Assembly (NCBI GenBank): GCA_019115085.1
Contig: DXEF01000048.1
Location: 1 to 64,000 of the forward strand
Reading direction: 5' to 3'
Length of the DNA: 64,000 bases
DNA from: Candidatus Agathobaculum pullicola
GTDB taxonomy: Bacteria > Bacillota > Clostridia > Oscillospirales > Butyricicoccaceae
Part shown: piece by piece, positions 7,989-17,059 of the stretch
Layout of the letters: each line of letters begins with the position of its first letter
Position numbering within the stretch: the first letter of the stretch is position 1
The notes under the pieces: generated by a model
The model's database searches: none
Seen by the model: the letters and a program-made list of their open reading frames with translations, nothing else
What the model was told of the DNA's origin: nothing
Translations under genes and position numbers: made by a program

Positions 7989-9335
7989 ATGAAAAAAAGT
8001 ATGGAACAAAATCTGATTCAGGGAAATATTTTGCGCACATTGCTCTCCTTTGCTGTTCCGGTGCTGCTGGCGCTTTTTTTACAGGCCATGTACGGAGCTG
8101 CCGATCTGATTATCGTGGGGCAATTTGCCGGAATCAATGAGCAGTCTGGAGTGGCCTCGGGCAGTCAGCTGTTCAACATGATAACAATGGTCATCACCGG
8201 ATTGACGATGGGTGTAACCGTGTTTGTAGGAGATGCGATTGGTTCTGGGAAACGGGAGAAAGCCGGACAAGGGGTTGGTTGTGGTATCGCTATTTTTGCG
8301 GTCGTGGCGATCCTCGTGACTGCTGTTGTGGTTCCGTTCAGCGATCAGTTGGCGCTATGGATGCATGCGCCTGCCCAAGCCTTTACGCAGACCAGTGAAT
8401 ACGTGCGTATTTGCGGCATCGGTACCATTTTTATTACCGCATACAATGTTATCGGGGCGGTTTTTCGTGGCATCGGTGATTCCAAAACCCCGTTGGTAAC
8501 CGTTGCAATTGCATGCACGATCAATATTTTGGGAGATCTGCTTCTGGTTGCCGTCTTTCATATGGGAGCCGCAGGCGCTGCCATTGCCACGGTAACGGCA
8601 CAAGCGGTCAGTGTCGTCTGTTCGTTGTTTTTGATTCGTCGCAAACAGCTGCCCTTTGACTTTTTACCGCACTGCATCCGATTTGAGCAAACTTGCATTC
8701 AACGAATTTTACGGATCGGCGTTCCGATTGCGCTGCAAGAGCTGCTGGTGCAGTTTTCCTTTTTGTTCATCCAAGTGGTGGTCAATGGGATGGGTGTGGT
8801 CCAGTCCGCAGCAGTGGGAGTGGCAGAAAAGGTATGTGTATTTCTGATGTTGGTTGCCTCTGCCTACATGCAGTCTATCTCCGCCTTTGTTGCACAAAAT
8901 AATGGGGCAGGATACTGGGAGCGCTCCAGACAAGCGCTATTTTATGGGATCAGGACCGCACTGGCAGCAGGCGCTGTGATGGGCACACTCGCGTTTTTCG
9001 AAGGCTCGGTTCTGTCCGGTATCTTTTCGACTGAACCGCTGGTTATTGCAAATGCCCATGCTTATCTCAAAGCATATGCCATTGATTGCCTGCTGACCGC
9101 TGTCCTGTTCTGCTTTATTGGATATTTTAATGGCTGCGGCAGGACTGCATTTGTGATGATACAAGGCGTGATAGGCGCGTTTTGTGTCAGAATTCCAGTT
9201 GTATTCCTGATGAGTCATCTAAAAGGCATCACATTATTTCATATCGGACTCGGAACACCGATTTCTTCTGTCGCACAAATTGTTTTGTGTGTGATTGCCT
9301 TCAAAGCTTTTCAGCCAAAGACGATGGGAGGCTGA
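7989..9335 (+). CDS. MATE-family multidrug/toxin efflux transporter
   Basis: 448 residues from ATG 7989, preceded by TAGGAGCGG; the in-frame codons back to 7968 lie inside the attenuator. About twelve membrane segments are visible, in two halves. The first half begins with NILRTLLSFAVPVLLALFLQAMYGAADLIIVGQF, the typical MatE opening, and contains NVIGAVFRGIGDSKTPL. The second half repeats the pattern with RILRIGVPIALQELLVQ. MATE proteins export cationic drugs or metabolites using Na+ or H+ gradients. Expression is probably controlled by the attenuator in the 100-nt leader. The substrate cannot be told. Confidence 0.95.
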   Translation: MKKSMEQNLIQGNILRTLLSFAVPVLLALFLQAMYGAADLIIVGQFAGINEQSGVASGSQLFNMITMVITGLTMGVTVFVGDAIGSGKREKAGQGVGCGIAIFAVVAILVTAVVVPFSDQLALWMHAPAQAFTQTSEYVRICGIGTIFITAYNVIGAVFRGIGDSKTPLVTVAIACTINILGDLLLVAVFHMGAAGAAIATVTAQAVSVVCSLFLIRRKQLPFDFLPHCIRFEQTCIQRILRIGVPIALQELLVQFSFLFIQVVVNGMGVVQSAAVGVAEKVCVFLMLVASAYMQSISAFVAQNNGAGYWERSRQALFYGIRTALAAGAVMGTLAFFEGSVLSGIFSTEPLVIANAHAYLKAYAIDCLLTAVLFCFIGYFNGCGRTAFVMIQGVIGAFCVRIPVVFLMSHLKGITLFHIGLGTPISSVAQIVLCVIAFKAFQPKTMGG

Positions 9336-9390
9336 GATGTCCTTTGTCAGCTTGTAGGCCGCTAAGGCGTTTGACGCTCCGCAGCCCAAT

Positions 9391-9425
9391 AAAAAGAGTG
9401 ACGCGCTGATATTGCGTCACTCTTT
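9391..9425. terminator. Bidirectional terminator, MATE / SorC regulator
   Basis: AAAGAGTGACGC and GCGTCACTCTTT form a perfect 12-bp stem between convergent genes. Confidence 0.9.
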
Positions 9426-9454
9426 ACAAACTTTTGTTTTTTTCGGTCTTTTTC

Positions 9455-10411
9455 TCACATATCACATAGTATAGCAGCTGTACGTGTATCTACGATTAAA
9501 ACATTGATATATTTTCCTTTCATGGCCGCATAGATCGCTTTGGCTTTGGATGGAAGTCCAGCCACGCCGATTCGTACTGGGATTTGGAGATAATCGGGTA
9601 ATTCAACTGCGATAATCCTATCCCGATAGCGGTTTACAACGCGCTTGCCATCCTGATCAAACAGATGAGTGCCAACTTCTCCGGTTAATTGCTGTCCTTC
9701 TTCCAAAACGGCAATATCATGGATGTCCACACCTACAAAGGAATATCGTAAATCCACACTTTCGTATGCGCCAATACCAGCTATAGCGATATTGCAGGAC
9801 TGAATTACATGATAGGTATCGATAAAACTGGGTTCTTGCTGCAATGATTTTTTCATTTCCGCATTGCTGACAATAATCGGTGCAAACAACATAAATGGTT
9901 TAGCGCCCAATCGATTGGAAATGTTATGGACAATTTCATTGGCTGCCGTATTTTGCGGTTCGCTGTTTCGGCTCCCCAGCATTTGCACCACAGTTACATT
10001 TTTCTTATGTAGAGAAGGCATTTGTTCCGCCATTGCTGCCAATGTGTTGCCGCGTGTCAATCCGATTACATCGTTATCCCGCAGAATGGTAGACAGGTAT
10101 TGTGCGGCCGCTGCACCCAACTCACGGAACACATCCTGTTCGCTGGCGATGTCAACGACACGAATGTCAAGCAACCCGAACTTTTCTTTTAAATGGGTTT
10201 CCAATTCCAGCAGCGTTGTGCTTGGATTGGCATTGATGGTAATATGCACAATACCATATTCCAAACAATCTGCCAAAATACGGTTCACTCTCTGCCGCGA
10301 CATATTCATTCGTTGCGCGATCTGCTCCTGTGTACATCCTTCTTTATAATAGTAGTGTGCAACACGGGTAAATTCTGAAATCTGTGCATCTGTCAGTTTT
10401 TTATCATTCAT
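9455..10411 (-). CDS. SorC/DeoR-type sugar-binding transcriptional regulator
   Basis: 318 residues. An N-terminal helix-turn-helix (about 25-55, CTQEQIAQRMNMSRQRVNR) is followed by a sugar-phosphate-binding domain of SorC type, with VIGLTRGNTLAAMAEQMP and later VAGLPSKAKAIYAAM, the characteristic phosphosugar loop. SorC proteins are tetrameric regulators whose effector is usually a phosphorylated sugar of the operon they control. This gene lies 95 bp downstream of the zinc dehydrogenase at the end of the leftward PTS operon and is probably its regulator. A candidate operator lies at 17019-17055 at the operon promoter. Expression with the operon would give feedback. Confidence 0.92.
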   Translation of the reverse strand: MNDKKLTDAQISEFTRVAHYYYKEGCTQEQIAQRMNMSRQRVNRILADCLEYGIVHITINANPSTTLLELETHLKEKFGLLDIRVVDIASEQDVFRELGAAAAQYLSTILRDNDVIGLTRGNTLAAMAEQMPSLHKKNVTVVQMLGSRNSEPQNTAANEIVHNISNRLGAKPFMLFAPIIVSNAEMKKSLQQEPSFIDTYHVIQSCNIAIAGIGAYESVDLRYSFVGVDIHDIAVLEEGQQLTGEVGTHLFDQDGKRVVNRYRDRIIAVELPDYLQIPVRIGVAGLPSKAKAIYAAMKGKYINVLIVDTRTAAILCDM

Positions 10412-10506
10412 GCCGATTCCCCCAGCACCTTTACTATCTATATTCTAAACAACATATATGGAAAATGCAACCATTTTTCATCCGAATCAGCAGAATCCTT
10501 CCATGA

Positions 10507-11553
10507 TCACAGCAATACGCTCACACGGAATTTACCGGGTGTGGCCGCTTCCGCGAAAGCGTCCTGGATTTTATCCAGTGGATATTTGTTTTTCTCAATC
10601 AGCTGCGACACCTTCACGACCCCTAAATTGAGCATATCTGCTGCTGTGCAGAAATCTTTCAAATCCGCACCGAATGTGCCAATGAGTTCCAGACGGCGAT
10701 AATGGATGACATTGGAATCAATGTCGATAGCAGGCGCGGGATAGGCTGCACCGAAAAACAGGATGCGGCCATCCAGATGTTTGACCAAATCCAGAGCCTG
10801 TTGGTTCACCTTGGTTGCTGCTACTGCCAAAACTGCCGCATCTGCACCTTTTCCGTCCGTCAATCGCATGATTTCCTGCACCGGATCGCTGGCGCTGCTG
10901 TCAATCACTTCAAAACCCATCTCTCGGGCTACACGCAGTTTATTTTCCATCAGTTCAGAGATAATCACTCTACATCCCAGCGCACGAGCCGCCTGTGCAT
11001 TTAATAGCCCCATGGTTCCGGCGCCAACCACAATCACAGTTTCGAGCGGCTGGACTCGTAGCTTTTCCAAGCCCTTTACAACCGCAGCCAAAGGCTCCAT
11101 AAATGCGGCCTCGCTTGGGGAAAGCGATGGATTCATTTTAATCAGAGCACGTGCAGGGCGAACAGCATAGTCGGCATAAGCAAACATGCCGCGATATCCG
11201 TCTGGACTGATTTTTTTCGGCCCAATTTCGTTATTATCGCATCCGCGGCCTCGTTTGCATCCATCACAAATGCCGCAGGTGACATAGGCCAGCGCAACAT
11301 GATCGCCGGGTTTGAGATCCAATACCTTTTCGCCAGTCGCTACAACTGTACCCGCGCTTTCATGTCCGCTTGCCATCGGATAGCCGCGACCTTCCCGCAG
11401 CCCCAGCCACTGCTGATAATCCGTCGTGCAAATATTGCATGCGTCCTGCTTGACCATAACTTCATCTGGCCCAACTTCCGGCAAAGGACGCTCTCTTACT
11501 TCTGCATGCCCTTTTTCCGTTAGCACACCAAACCGCATGGTTTTGATCTCCAT
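10507..11553 (-). CDS. Zinc-dependent medium-chain alcohol/polyol dehydrogenase
   Basis: 348 residues, the usual length for the sorbitol/threonine dehydrogenase branch of zinc MDR enzymes. Catalytic zinc ligands are Cys42 (ICTTD) and His64-Glu65 in the GHESAGTV signature. The structural zinc lobe is Cys93, 96, 99 and 105. The Rossmann motif VVGAGTMGLL is at about 175. It most likely oxidises or reduces a sugar alcohol, or its phosphate, imported by the adjacent PTS (inference). It is separated by 10 bp from the iron-dependent dehydrogenase upstream, in the same leftward operon. Confidence 0.93.
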   Translation of the reverse strand: MEIKTMRFGVLTEKGHAEVRERPLPEVGPDEVMVKQDACNICTTDYQQWLGLREGRGYPMASGHESAGTVVATGEKVLDLKPGDHVALAYVTCGICDGCKRGRGCDNNEIGPKKISPDGYRGMFAYADYAVRPARALIKMNPSLSPSEAAFMEPLAAVVKGLEKLRVQPLETVIVVGAGTMGLLNAQAARALGCRVIISELMENKLRVAREMGFEVIDSSASDPVQEIMRLTDGKGADAAVLAVAATKVNQQALDLVKHLDGRILFFGAAYPAPAIDIDSNVIHYRRLELIGTFGADLKDFCTAADMLNLGVVKVSQLIEKNKYPLDKIQDAFAEAATPGKFRVSVLL

Positions 11554-11563
11554 AGCTATCCTC

Positions 11564-12730
11564 CTAAACGCTTGCTTTCAAAATATTCAGAACATCCTGC
11601 TGATCCAGCTTACGCATCCCGCCGATAGGGCCGTCCTCGGTCACCAGCGCAGCGATTTCTTCCAATCTGTCACAGGTTACCCCGGCCTCTGTCAATGTGA
11701 GCGGCACACCAAGACTTTTCCAGAAATCGCGTAGCGCGGCAATGCCTGCCGCTGCCGTTTTTTCCGGATGTGTCGCATCGTATGCGATATTCCACACGCG
11801 GACAGCGAATTGTGCAAATCTATCCACATGTTCTTTATAAACATATTCCATCCAGTGAGGCGTTAAAATGGACAGAGTCGCGCCATGCGCCAAATTGGTA
11901 AAGCCGCCTAAAATATGCCCGATGAAATGACAACTCCAATCCGGGACACGGCCGCAGTCGAGCAGCCCATTATGCGCCAGATTGCCTGCGAAAACGATTT
12001 CCGCGCGCGCATCATAATCGGTTGGATTTTGCAATGTCAGCGGAAGATTGTGGATAATTGTGTGCAGCGTTGCTTCGCATAGCCGATCCGTCAGCTCCAC
12101 ATGCGGCTCGGCGGTGAAGTATCGCTCCATCACATGGCTCATCATATCCACTCCGCCGACGGCCATCGGATATCGAGGGACTGTAAAAGTTACTTCCGGG
12201 TCCATGATGGCAAACACCGGTCTTGTGTGTCCGTTTGAGCCGAGCAGCTTAATATGGCCGTCTTCATTGGTGATAACAGAACCCGCACTGGATTCACTGC
12301 CGGTTGCCGGAATGGTCAGCACAACACCAACCGGCAGCGTTGTTTGAATGACATGCTTTTTTGTATAATGGTCCCAAACATCGCCGTCATATGTAGCGCC
12401 CAGACCAATCGCCTTAGCTGAGTCAATGACGCTGCCGCCGCCCAGAGCAAGGATAAAATCAATTTTTTCCCGTTTACAGATTTCGATGCCTTCCCGCACC
12501 TTGCTGAGTACCGGATTTGGCTGTACGCCGGTCAGTTCCACAATTTCCAGACCCTGATGCTGTAAAGACTGGATAACGGTCTGATAAATTACAGAATTGC
12601 GGATGAACTCATCACCATAATGATGGAACAGTACCCGTTTTCCATAGGGAAGGATTTCTTCGCCTACACAGGATGCCATGCCGCGTCCGAAAATGATTTT
12701 AGTGGCATTTTGAAACTTAAAATTTCTCAT
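11564..12730 (-). CDS. Iron-containing alcohol dehydrogenase
   Basis: 388 residues, a normal length for type III iron alcohol dehydrogenases. The nucleotide-binding loop ALGGGSVIDSAKAIG is at about 95-110. Metal ligands lie in GGVDMMSHVMERY and in the signature FIGHILGGFTNLAHGATLS, with conserved Asp and His residues. It belongs to the butanol-dehydrogenase/YqhD-like group that reduces aldehydes with NAD(P)H. In this operon it could reduce an aldehyde released by the aldolase to an alcohol, to balance redox (inference). It lies 9 bp from the aldolase gene, which is translated first. Confidence 0.93.
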   Translation of the reverse strand: MRNFKFQNATKIIFGRGMASCVGEEILPYGKRVLFHHYGDEFIRNSVIYQTVIQSLQHQGLEIVELTGVQPNPVLSKVREGIEICKREKIDFILALGGGSVIDSAKAIGLGATYDGDVWDHYTKKHVIQTTLPVGVVLTIPATGSESSAGSVITNEDGHIKLLGSNGHTRPVFAIMDPEVTFTVPRYPMAVGGVDMMSHVMERYFTAEPHVELTDRLCEATLHTIIHNLPLTLQNPTDYDARAEIVFAGNLAHNGLLDCGRVPDWSCHFIGHILGGFTNLAHGATLSILTPHWMEYVYKEHVDRFAQFAVRVWNIAYDATHPEKTAAAGIAALRDFWKSLGVPLTLTEAGVTCDRLEEIAALVTEDGPIGGMRKLDQQDVLNILKASV

Positions 12731-12739
12731 ATGCTTTTC

Positions 12740-13621
12740 TTACGCCTTTCCGTCCGAGCCAAATAGTCGAATATAGTGCTCCAGCTTCCGCCGGTATACC
12801 TCTGTTCCCACCATGGGAGCAACATTAAAGTTTTTCTTTTTTCCTGCGTACATGTCCAATGCCGCCGCAATGTCAGCATCATCACTGGATTCTCCACGCA
12901 TGAAGCATGCCATGGCCTCTCCGGCTGGATCCGCCATATCCGTAAACAAATTGATTTTTTGAATGCCGCATTGGATACATTTTTTCAGATTTTCGTCTCC
13001 GGTGCCGGAGCCACCGTGCAGAACAAGCGGCACAGGGACCAGTCCGGCAATATCCCGCAGCAATTCAAATTCCAGACGCGGTGTGCCTTTATATACGCCG
13101 TGCGATGTGCCGACTGCTACCGCAAGTGCATCCACCCCGGTTTCCTCGACAAACCGCTTTGCCTCCTCACGATGGGTCAGGCCGCTGTCGCGCGTTTCTT
13201 CATATTCTGAACCGGTTCCGACGTGCCCCAGTTCCGCCTCCACGGTGACGCCCATCGCATGTGCGATTTTTACCACTTCGCGCACTTCGCGCACATTTTC
13301 TTCAAAAACCAGCTTGGAGCGGTCGATCATGACCGAGCTGTATCCGCATCGAAGCGCGCGCATGATTTCTTCAAATGGTCCGCCATGATCCAAATGCAGC
13401 GTCACAACCGCTTCCGGATGTTTTCTGGCATAAAACTTTGTTACTTCGGCGGTTTCCTCCATATTGGTCGTGCCAAGACAGGAAATGATCAGCGGCGCCT
13501 TCAAATTCAGCGCCGCCTGAAAGCATCCCTGCACCGACGGGCTGTTGTACGCATCGGGCGCTGCAACACCATAGCCGCCTTTTTTCGCCTCATTTAAAAT
13601 TTTATCGATTGCTACCAGCAT
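12740..13621 (-). CDS. Class II fructose-bisphosphate-aldolase-family protein
   Basis: 293 residues, close to the 285-residue tagatose/fructose-bisphosphate aldolases such as GatY/KbaY. Zinc ligands are visible: HLDHGG, the AELGHVGTG segment and VLHGGSGTGDENL, where the final Gly/Ser loop binds the phosphate. INLFTDM is also typical. It would cleave a ketose 1-phosphate or bisphosphate to dihydroxyacetone phosphate and an aldehyde. The adjacent PTS, BtpA-like protein and two dehydrogenases suggest a dedicated sugar or polyol rather than glycolytic fructose bisphosphate, so the substrate is left open. Confidence 0.92.
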   Translation of the reverse strand: MLVAIDKILNEAKKGGYGVAAPDAYNSPSVQGCFQAALNLKAPLIISCLGTTNMEETAEVTKFYARKHPEAVVTLHLDHGGPFEEIMRALRCGYSSVMIDRSKLVFEENVREVREVVKIAHAMGVTVEAELGHVGTGSEYEETRDSGLTHREEAKRFVEETGVDALAVAVGTSHGVYKGTPRLEFELLRDIAGLVPVPLVLHGGSGTGDENLKKCIQCGIQKINLFTDMADPAGEAMACFMRGESSDDADIAAALDMYAGKKKNFNVAPMVGTEVYRRKLEHYIRLFGSDGKA

Positions 13622-13629
13622 ATGTATCC

Positions 13630-14436
13630 TTATCCTTTCGCTGCATCAATAAATCTCTTAGCCCGTTCCGGATCGACTTCATTCCACAGGATGCCATCCT
13701 TTTTGACAAACGTGCCAACCACCATGCCGTCAGAAATCCGTAAGGCTTCCTTAATATTATCCGGTGTGACGCCACTTGCAATCATGATTGGCCTGTCCTG
13801 AAAACGGTTCTTAATCTGCTCCACTTCGCTGAAATCCGGCGCCAGCCCTGCGTGCTGGCCCGGAACCAGCACACCTGCCGGATCCAGCACGCTAAATGCT
13901 GTGTCGGCCATATCCGACTGGCTGCGGGTATCCAGAGAAGTGCCGCCATGGGCATCACAATAGCAATAGATATTGACGTTTTCCGCGTGGATATTGCGGC
14001 GAAACCGCATGATATCACCAGGGTGATATTGCGTCAGACCACACATATCCGCATATACACCACTGATATAGGCGCGGATGAACTGTGCATCAATCGCTTT
14101 TGCAATGGAAATCGCAGCGTACGGATCCACCAAAACGCCACAACCATATGGAATTTCCACGGCATCCAGTGCTTGTGAAACAATGCGGGTATAGCACGCA
14201 ATGATCTCCGGACCAACTTTGGATAAATACGGTCGATCCCCTTCATTGGCAAATACAATGGCATCAAACCCCGCGTCCTGTAGTGCGCGTATTTCCCGTT
14301 TTGCGCGGGCTACCTGCTCTCGGAGGGTTGAATTGCTGTCATAATGCGGCGTGCCCGGCAACGCTGCCAAATGCACACAACCGATGATAGGCTTATCTGT
14401 TTTAAATATCTTTCTATGATTATCCATCCAATCCAT
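13630..14436 (-). CDS. BtpA/SgcQ-family TIM-barrel protein
   Basis: 268 residues. It matches the BtpA/SgcQ family by its opening IIGCVHLAALPGTPHY, the segment DAIVFANEGDRPYLSKVGPE, the CDAHGGTSLDTRSQSD region and the C-terminal phosphate-loop-like IMIASGVTPDNIKEAL and DGMVVGTFVKKDG. SgcQ occurs in the E. coli sgc sugar operon with PTS genes, and its reaction is not established. Members look like TIM-barrel phosphosugar enzymes. Its place between the PTS genes and the aldolase suggests an isomerase or epimerase step on the phosphorylated import product (inference). Confidence 0.88.
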   Translation of the reverse strand: MDWMDNHRKIFKTDKPIIGCVHLAALPGTPHYDSNSTLREQVARAKREIRALQDAGFDAIVFANEGDRPYLSKVGPEIIACYTRIVSQALDAVEIPYGCGVLVDPYAAISIAKAIDAQFIRAYISGVYADMCGLTQYHPGDIMRFRRNIHAENVNIYCYCDAHGGTSLDTRSQSDMADTAFSVLDPAGVLVPGQHAGLAPDFSEVEQIKNRFQDRPIMIASGVTPDNIKEALRISDGMVVGTFVKKDGILWNEVDPERAKRFIDAAKG

Positions 14437-14475
14437 GCTATATCGTCTCCTTATTCGTGGTTTTCAAACAAGTAA

Positions 14476-15324
14476 TTATCCCAGGAAGTTTACAAAGGTT
14501 AATACAAAGCTGATTACAAACAGTGTCAGCAAGACAAATACGGAAGACTTCTGCTTTTTCTTCAGCAGATAAATGACAAGCGCCAATACTGCCAGCGGCA
14601 TCAGGCACGGAAGAATACTGTTCAGGACATTTTGCAACACCACTTCTGAACCGCCAAATGTGCCAGAAACAATGGTATTTACCTTGATATTGCCGGCGGC
14701 AAGCGCGCCAATTACAATCATGCTGACGATTTTGAGCGCATCGGTCACATTTTTTGTGGTATCCGACGCGAGCAGTTTCATAACAGCACCTCGGCCCATC
14801 TGATAGCCCGAGAAAAAGGAGAAATAGCTGACAATCAACGCATATGTCGTAAATCCAACGATATACAGGATCGGGCCAATTATGTTGCCCTCGGTTGCCA
14901 GATTGATGGAGATACCCAGCAGGATCACCTTGACAATGGACTGGGTTACAGAATCACCTATGCCTGCCAAAGGACCCATCAGTGCGTTTTTCATGCTGTC
15001 GATCATATCCGGCGCAACATCATGTCCCATAGCGCGTTCCTCTTCCAACGCGCATGTTGCGCCTAAGATCATAGCGCCCCAGTTATTTTCCGTATTGTAG
15101 AACCGAATGTGTCGGCTAAGGGTTTCCGCGCGATCCTCTTTGCGGGGAAACAGTTTTTCCACCACTGCGCTGATCGCCTGACAAAAACCAAGGCCCATCA
15201 ATCGCTCGTAATTATAGCAGCGCTGCGCCCAGCATATCCATCTCCACCAGGTCTTGAGCAAATCTTTTCGATCGAGTAATCTTTTTTCCTGTTCCGGCAG
15301 AGCCGCCTTGTTTTCTGTATTCAC
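14476..15324 (-). CDS. PTS mannose/fructose/sorbose-family subunit IID
   Basis: 282 residues from GTG 15324, chosen because GGAGGG sits 5 bp upstream; longer in-frame starts lie inside the IIC gene. It shows the IID pattern: LLKTWWRWICWAQRCYNYERLMGLGFCQAI, then LARHIRFYNTE-like RHIRFYNTENNWGAMILGATCALEEERA, the MKNALMGPLAGIGDS motif and several C-terminal membrane helices. IID forms the membrane channel with IIC. Its start lies 1 bp from the IIC stop, which implies translational coupling. Confidence 0.94.
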   Translation of the reverse strand: MNTENKAALPEQEKRLLDRKDLLKTWWRWICWAQRCYNYERLMGLGFCQAISAVVEKLFPRKEDRAETLSRHIRFYNTENNWGAMILGATCALEEERAMGHDVAPDMIDSMKNALMGPLAGIGDSVTQSIVKVILLGISINLATEGNIIGPILYIVGFTTYALIVSYFSFFSGYQMGRGAVMKLLASDTTKNVTDALKIVSMIVIGALAAGNIKVNTIVSGTFGGSEVVLQNVLNSILPCLMPLAVLALVIYLLKKKQKSSVFVLLTLFVISFVLTFVNFLG

Positions 15325-15325
15325 A

Positions 15326-16072
15326 TTAACCCTCCTTTTTTTTCGCAAACATGTAGAGTACTGCAATACATCCGCCAAGGATTGCTACAAACATAATATT
15401 TACATTGAGATAGGCAACCAGAAAGAAGCCGATAACGGCGTAAGGCAGAAACTTTTTATCCCATACATAGGTCAGCAGCAAACCAATACCGAGCGCCGGG
15501 ATCAATCCGCCGGTCACACCAAGCGCGGTAATGATTTTTGCGGGAATCAGTTCCATCAGCTTTTCAATCGCTTGCGAACCCAGATACATTGCCAGAAAGC
15601 TGGGAATGAAATAGCAGAGAAACGGTACTACCTGAGAACCGTATTGATTCATGATACGAACCATTTTGGCATTGCCTTGCGCAGCATATTGATCCGCTTT
15701 ATGCACCACAATAGAATTGAGCGTCATATAGGCATTACGGCAAAGCAAACCCAGGGAACCGAGCGCTACGGCAACGGTCAAGCCTGCTTCTGCCGCAAGT
15801 CCGGCGGACATCGTAAGCGCCGTGCCAAGATAACCTGCGATTGCAAGTTCGCTGGGCAATGTTCCGCCAACGGCAATAGCGCCCAGATAAGCAAGCTGAA
15901 TTGTTGCGCCGACCTGCAAGCCGTAGGTGATATCGCCAAATAAGATGCCGCACACCAAACCGCCAACCAGCGGACCGCCCAAATAGAATGACCACCGCAA
16001 AAACATCGGCATTGCTGTTGCAACATACCAAGTAATCAGTGCGACAATTAACGCTATCAAAACTTGACTCAT
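15326..16072 (-). CDS. PTS mannose/fructose/sorbose-family subunit IIC
   Basis: 248 residues with about seven hydrophobic helices. Typical IIC features include PMFLRWSFYLGGPLVGGLVCGILFGD, the GATIQLAYLGAIAVGGTLPSELAIAGYLGTAL block and a late PALGIGLLL. IIC with IID forms the sugar-translocating unit of the mannose-class PTS. The order IIA, IIB, IIC, IID, with tight spacing, is the usual one. Sugar specificity in this class cannot be read from sequence; the downstream enzymes suggest a polyol or ketose. Confidence 0.95.
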   Translation of the reverse strand: MSQVLIALIVALITWYVATAMPMFLRWSFYLGGPLVGGLVCGILFGDITYGLQVGATIQLAYLGAIAVGGTLPSELAIAGYLGTALTMSAGLAAEAGLTVAVALGSLGLLCRNAYMTLNSIVVHKADQYAAQGNAKMVRIMNQYGSQVVPFLCYFIPSFLAMYLGSQAIEKLMELIPAKIITALGVTGGLIPALGIGLLLTYVWDKKFLPYAVIGFFLVAYLNVNIMFVAILGGCIAVLYMFAKKKEG

Positions 16073-16090
16073 ATTTGTTTCATCCCCATT

Positions 16091-16552
16091 CTATCGTTTA
16101 AATTCGGTCTTAGTATCATCTGGAAGCAGCTGCATATTCACTTTCCAGCCCAGTCGCTGCAAATCGGCCAATTTATCTTTTTCCTGTTCGCTCATATACG
16201 CATATTTGGTGTATTTTGTTCTTTGCGGCGTTGTTGCCACATTGCCAACAATCAATTCTCCAATTTCTACATCTTCATGCAGGGCCTCCCATGCCTCCAT
16301 TGGACCTTTGAATAAAATAATGGCATTCTTTCCATCTTCATTTCGCATCATTTCTCTAAATTGTTGTGTTTCCGCAACTTCTACTTTGATGTTGCTGGGT
16401 GCAGCCAGTTGGTATACTTGCTGCATAAACGCATCGTGTGCAGCCACATCATCCACGATAACAACTGTGTTGGCACCGGTTTTGGCCTGCCAGGCTACCA
16501 TTACCTGTCCATGAATCAATCTCTCATCAATTCGATACAATACTGCTTCCAT
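16091..16552 (-). CDS. PTS mannose/fructose/sorbose-family subunit IIB
   Basis: 153 residues, a free-standing IIB of mannose class. The phosphorylated residue is His14 in RIDERLIHGQVMVAW, the hallmark of the family. Later VVIVDDVAAHD and LIVGNVATTPQRTKY are typical. It takes phosphate from IIA and passes it to the incoming sugar at IIC/IID, on the inner face of the membrane. The gene lies between IIA and IIC in the leftward operon. Confidence 0.96.
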   Translation of the reverse strand: MEAVLYRIDERLIHGQVMVAWQAKTGANTVVIVDDVAAHDAFMQQVYQLAAPSNIKVEVAETQQFREMMRNEDGKNAIILFKGPMEAWEALHEDVEIGELIVGNVATTPQRTKYTKYAYMSEQEKDKLADLQRLGWKVNMQLLPDDTKTEFKR

Positions 16553-16602
16553 GTTTTCCCTCCATTCTGCAAATGAAAAATTTCAACCTGTCGTTTTTTG
16601 AT

Positions 16603-17007
16603 TTATCTGGAAAGTTCCGCTATTAAATCCCGTATTCCTTCCGTACCAACCTCCAATGCAATTTTTTTCAGCTCTTGACATGACATCTCGGAAATGAGTG
16701 GAACGATTTCCAGCAACATGGGAAGATTTACACCCGTAATCACCTCCATTTTTTTACCCTGTTCCTTCACCTCACTGATCAACGATGCCGCAATATTAAA
16801 AGGTGTGCCGCCGAACAGATCCGCAAGAATCAGGAAATCTTGTTCCGCATCCTCCAATAGCGTCTTTCGTAGTGACGTTCGGAAAGCCTCAATGTCTATG
16901 CCCAGCCCAAGCGCTTCCAGCCCGGTGCGGTCCGCGATGAACATTCCTGTTGATTCATACAAAGATTTCGCAAGCTCTCCATGCGTTAAAATGATTACCT
17001 TTCCCAT
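16603..17007 (-). CDS. PTS mannose/fructose/sorbose-family subunit IIA
   Basis: 134 residues. The active His9 is in VIILTHGELAKSL, and LILADLFGGTPFNIAA is the second conserved block of the EIIA-man domain. It receives phosphate from HPr and passes it to IIB. It is the first gene of the eight- or nine-gene leftward operon, preceded by GGAGG and by a strong promoter with an overlapping palindrome. Separate IIA and IIB proteins (rather than a IIAB fusion) are common in Firmicutes. Confidence 0.96.
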   Translation of the reverse strand: MGKVIILTHGELAKSLYESTGMFIADRTGLEALGLGIDIEAFRTSLRKTLLEDAEQDFLILADLFGGTPFNIAASLISEVKEQGKKMEVITGVNLPMLLEIVPLISEMSCQELKKIALEVGTEGIRDLIAELSR

Positions 17008-17018
17008 ACTTCCTCCAA

Positions 17019-17055
17019 TTGTTACATTTGTAATAGTATATTACTTATGTTACAA
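17019..17055. promoter_or_regulatory. Palindromic operator of the PTS operon (candidate SorC site)
   Basis: Arms TTGTTACATTTGTAATA (17019-17035) and TATTACTTATGTTACAA (17039-17055) are inverted repeats matching at 14 of 17 positions, with a 3-bp centre. The site covers the expected transcription start. Confidence 0.75.
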
Positions 17056-17059
17056 TCAG

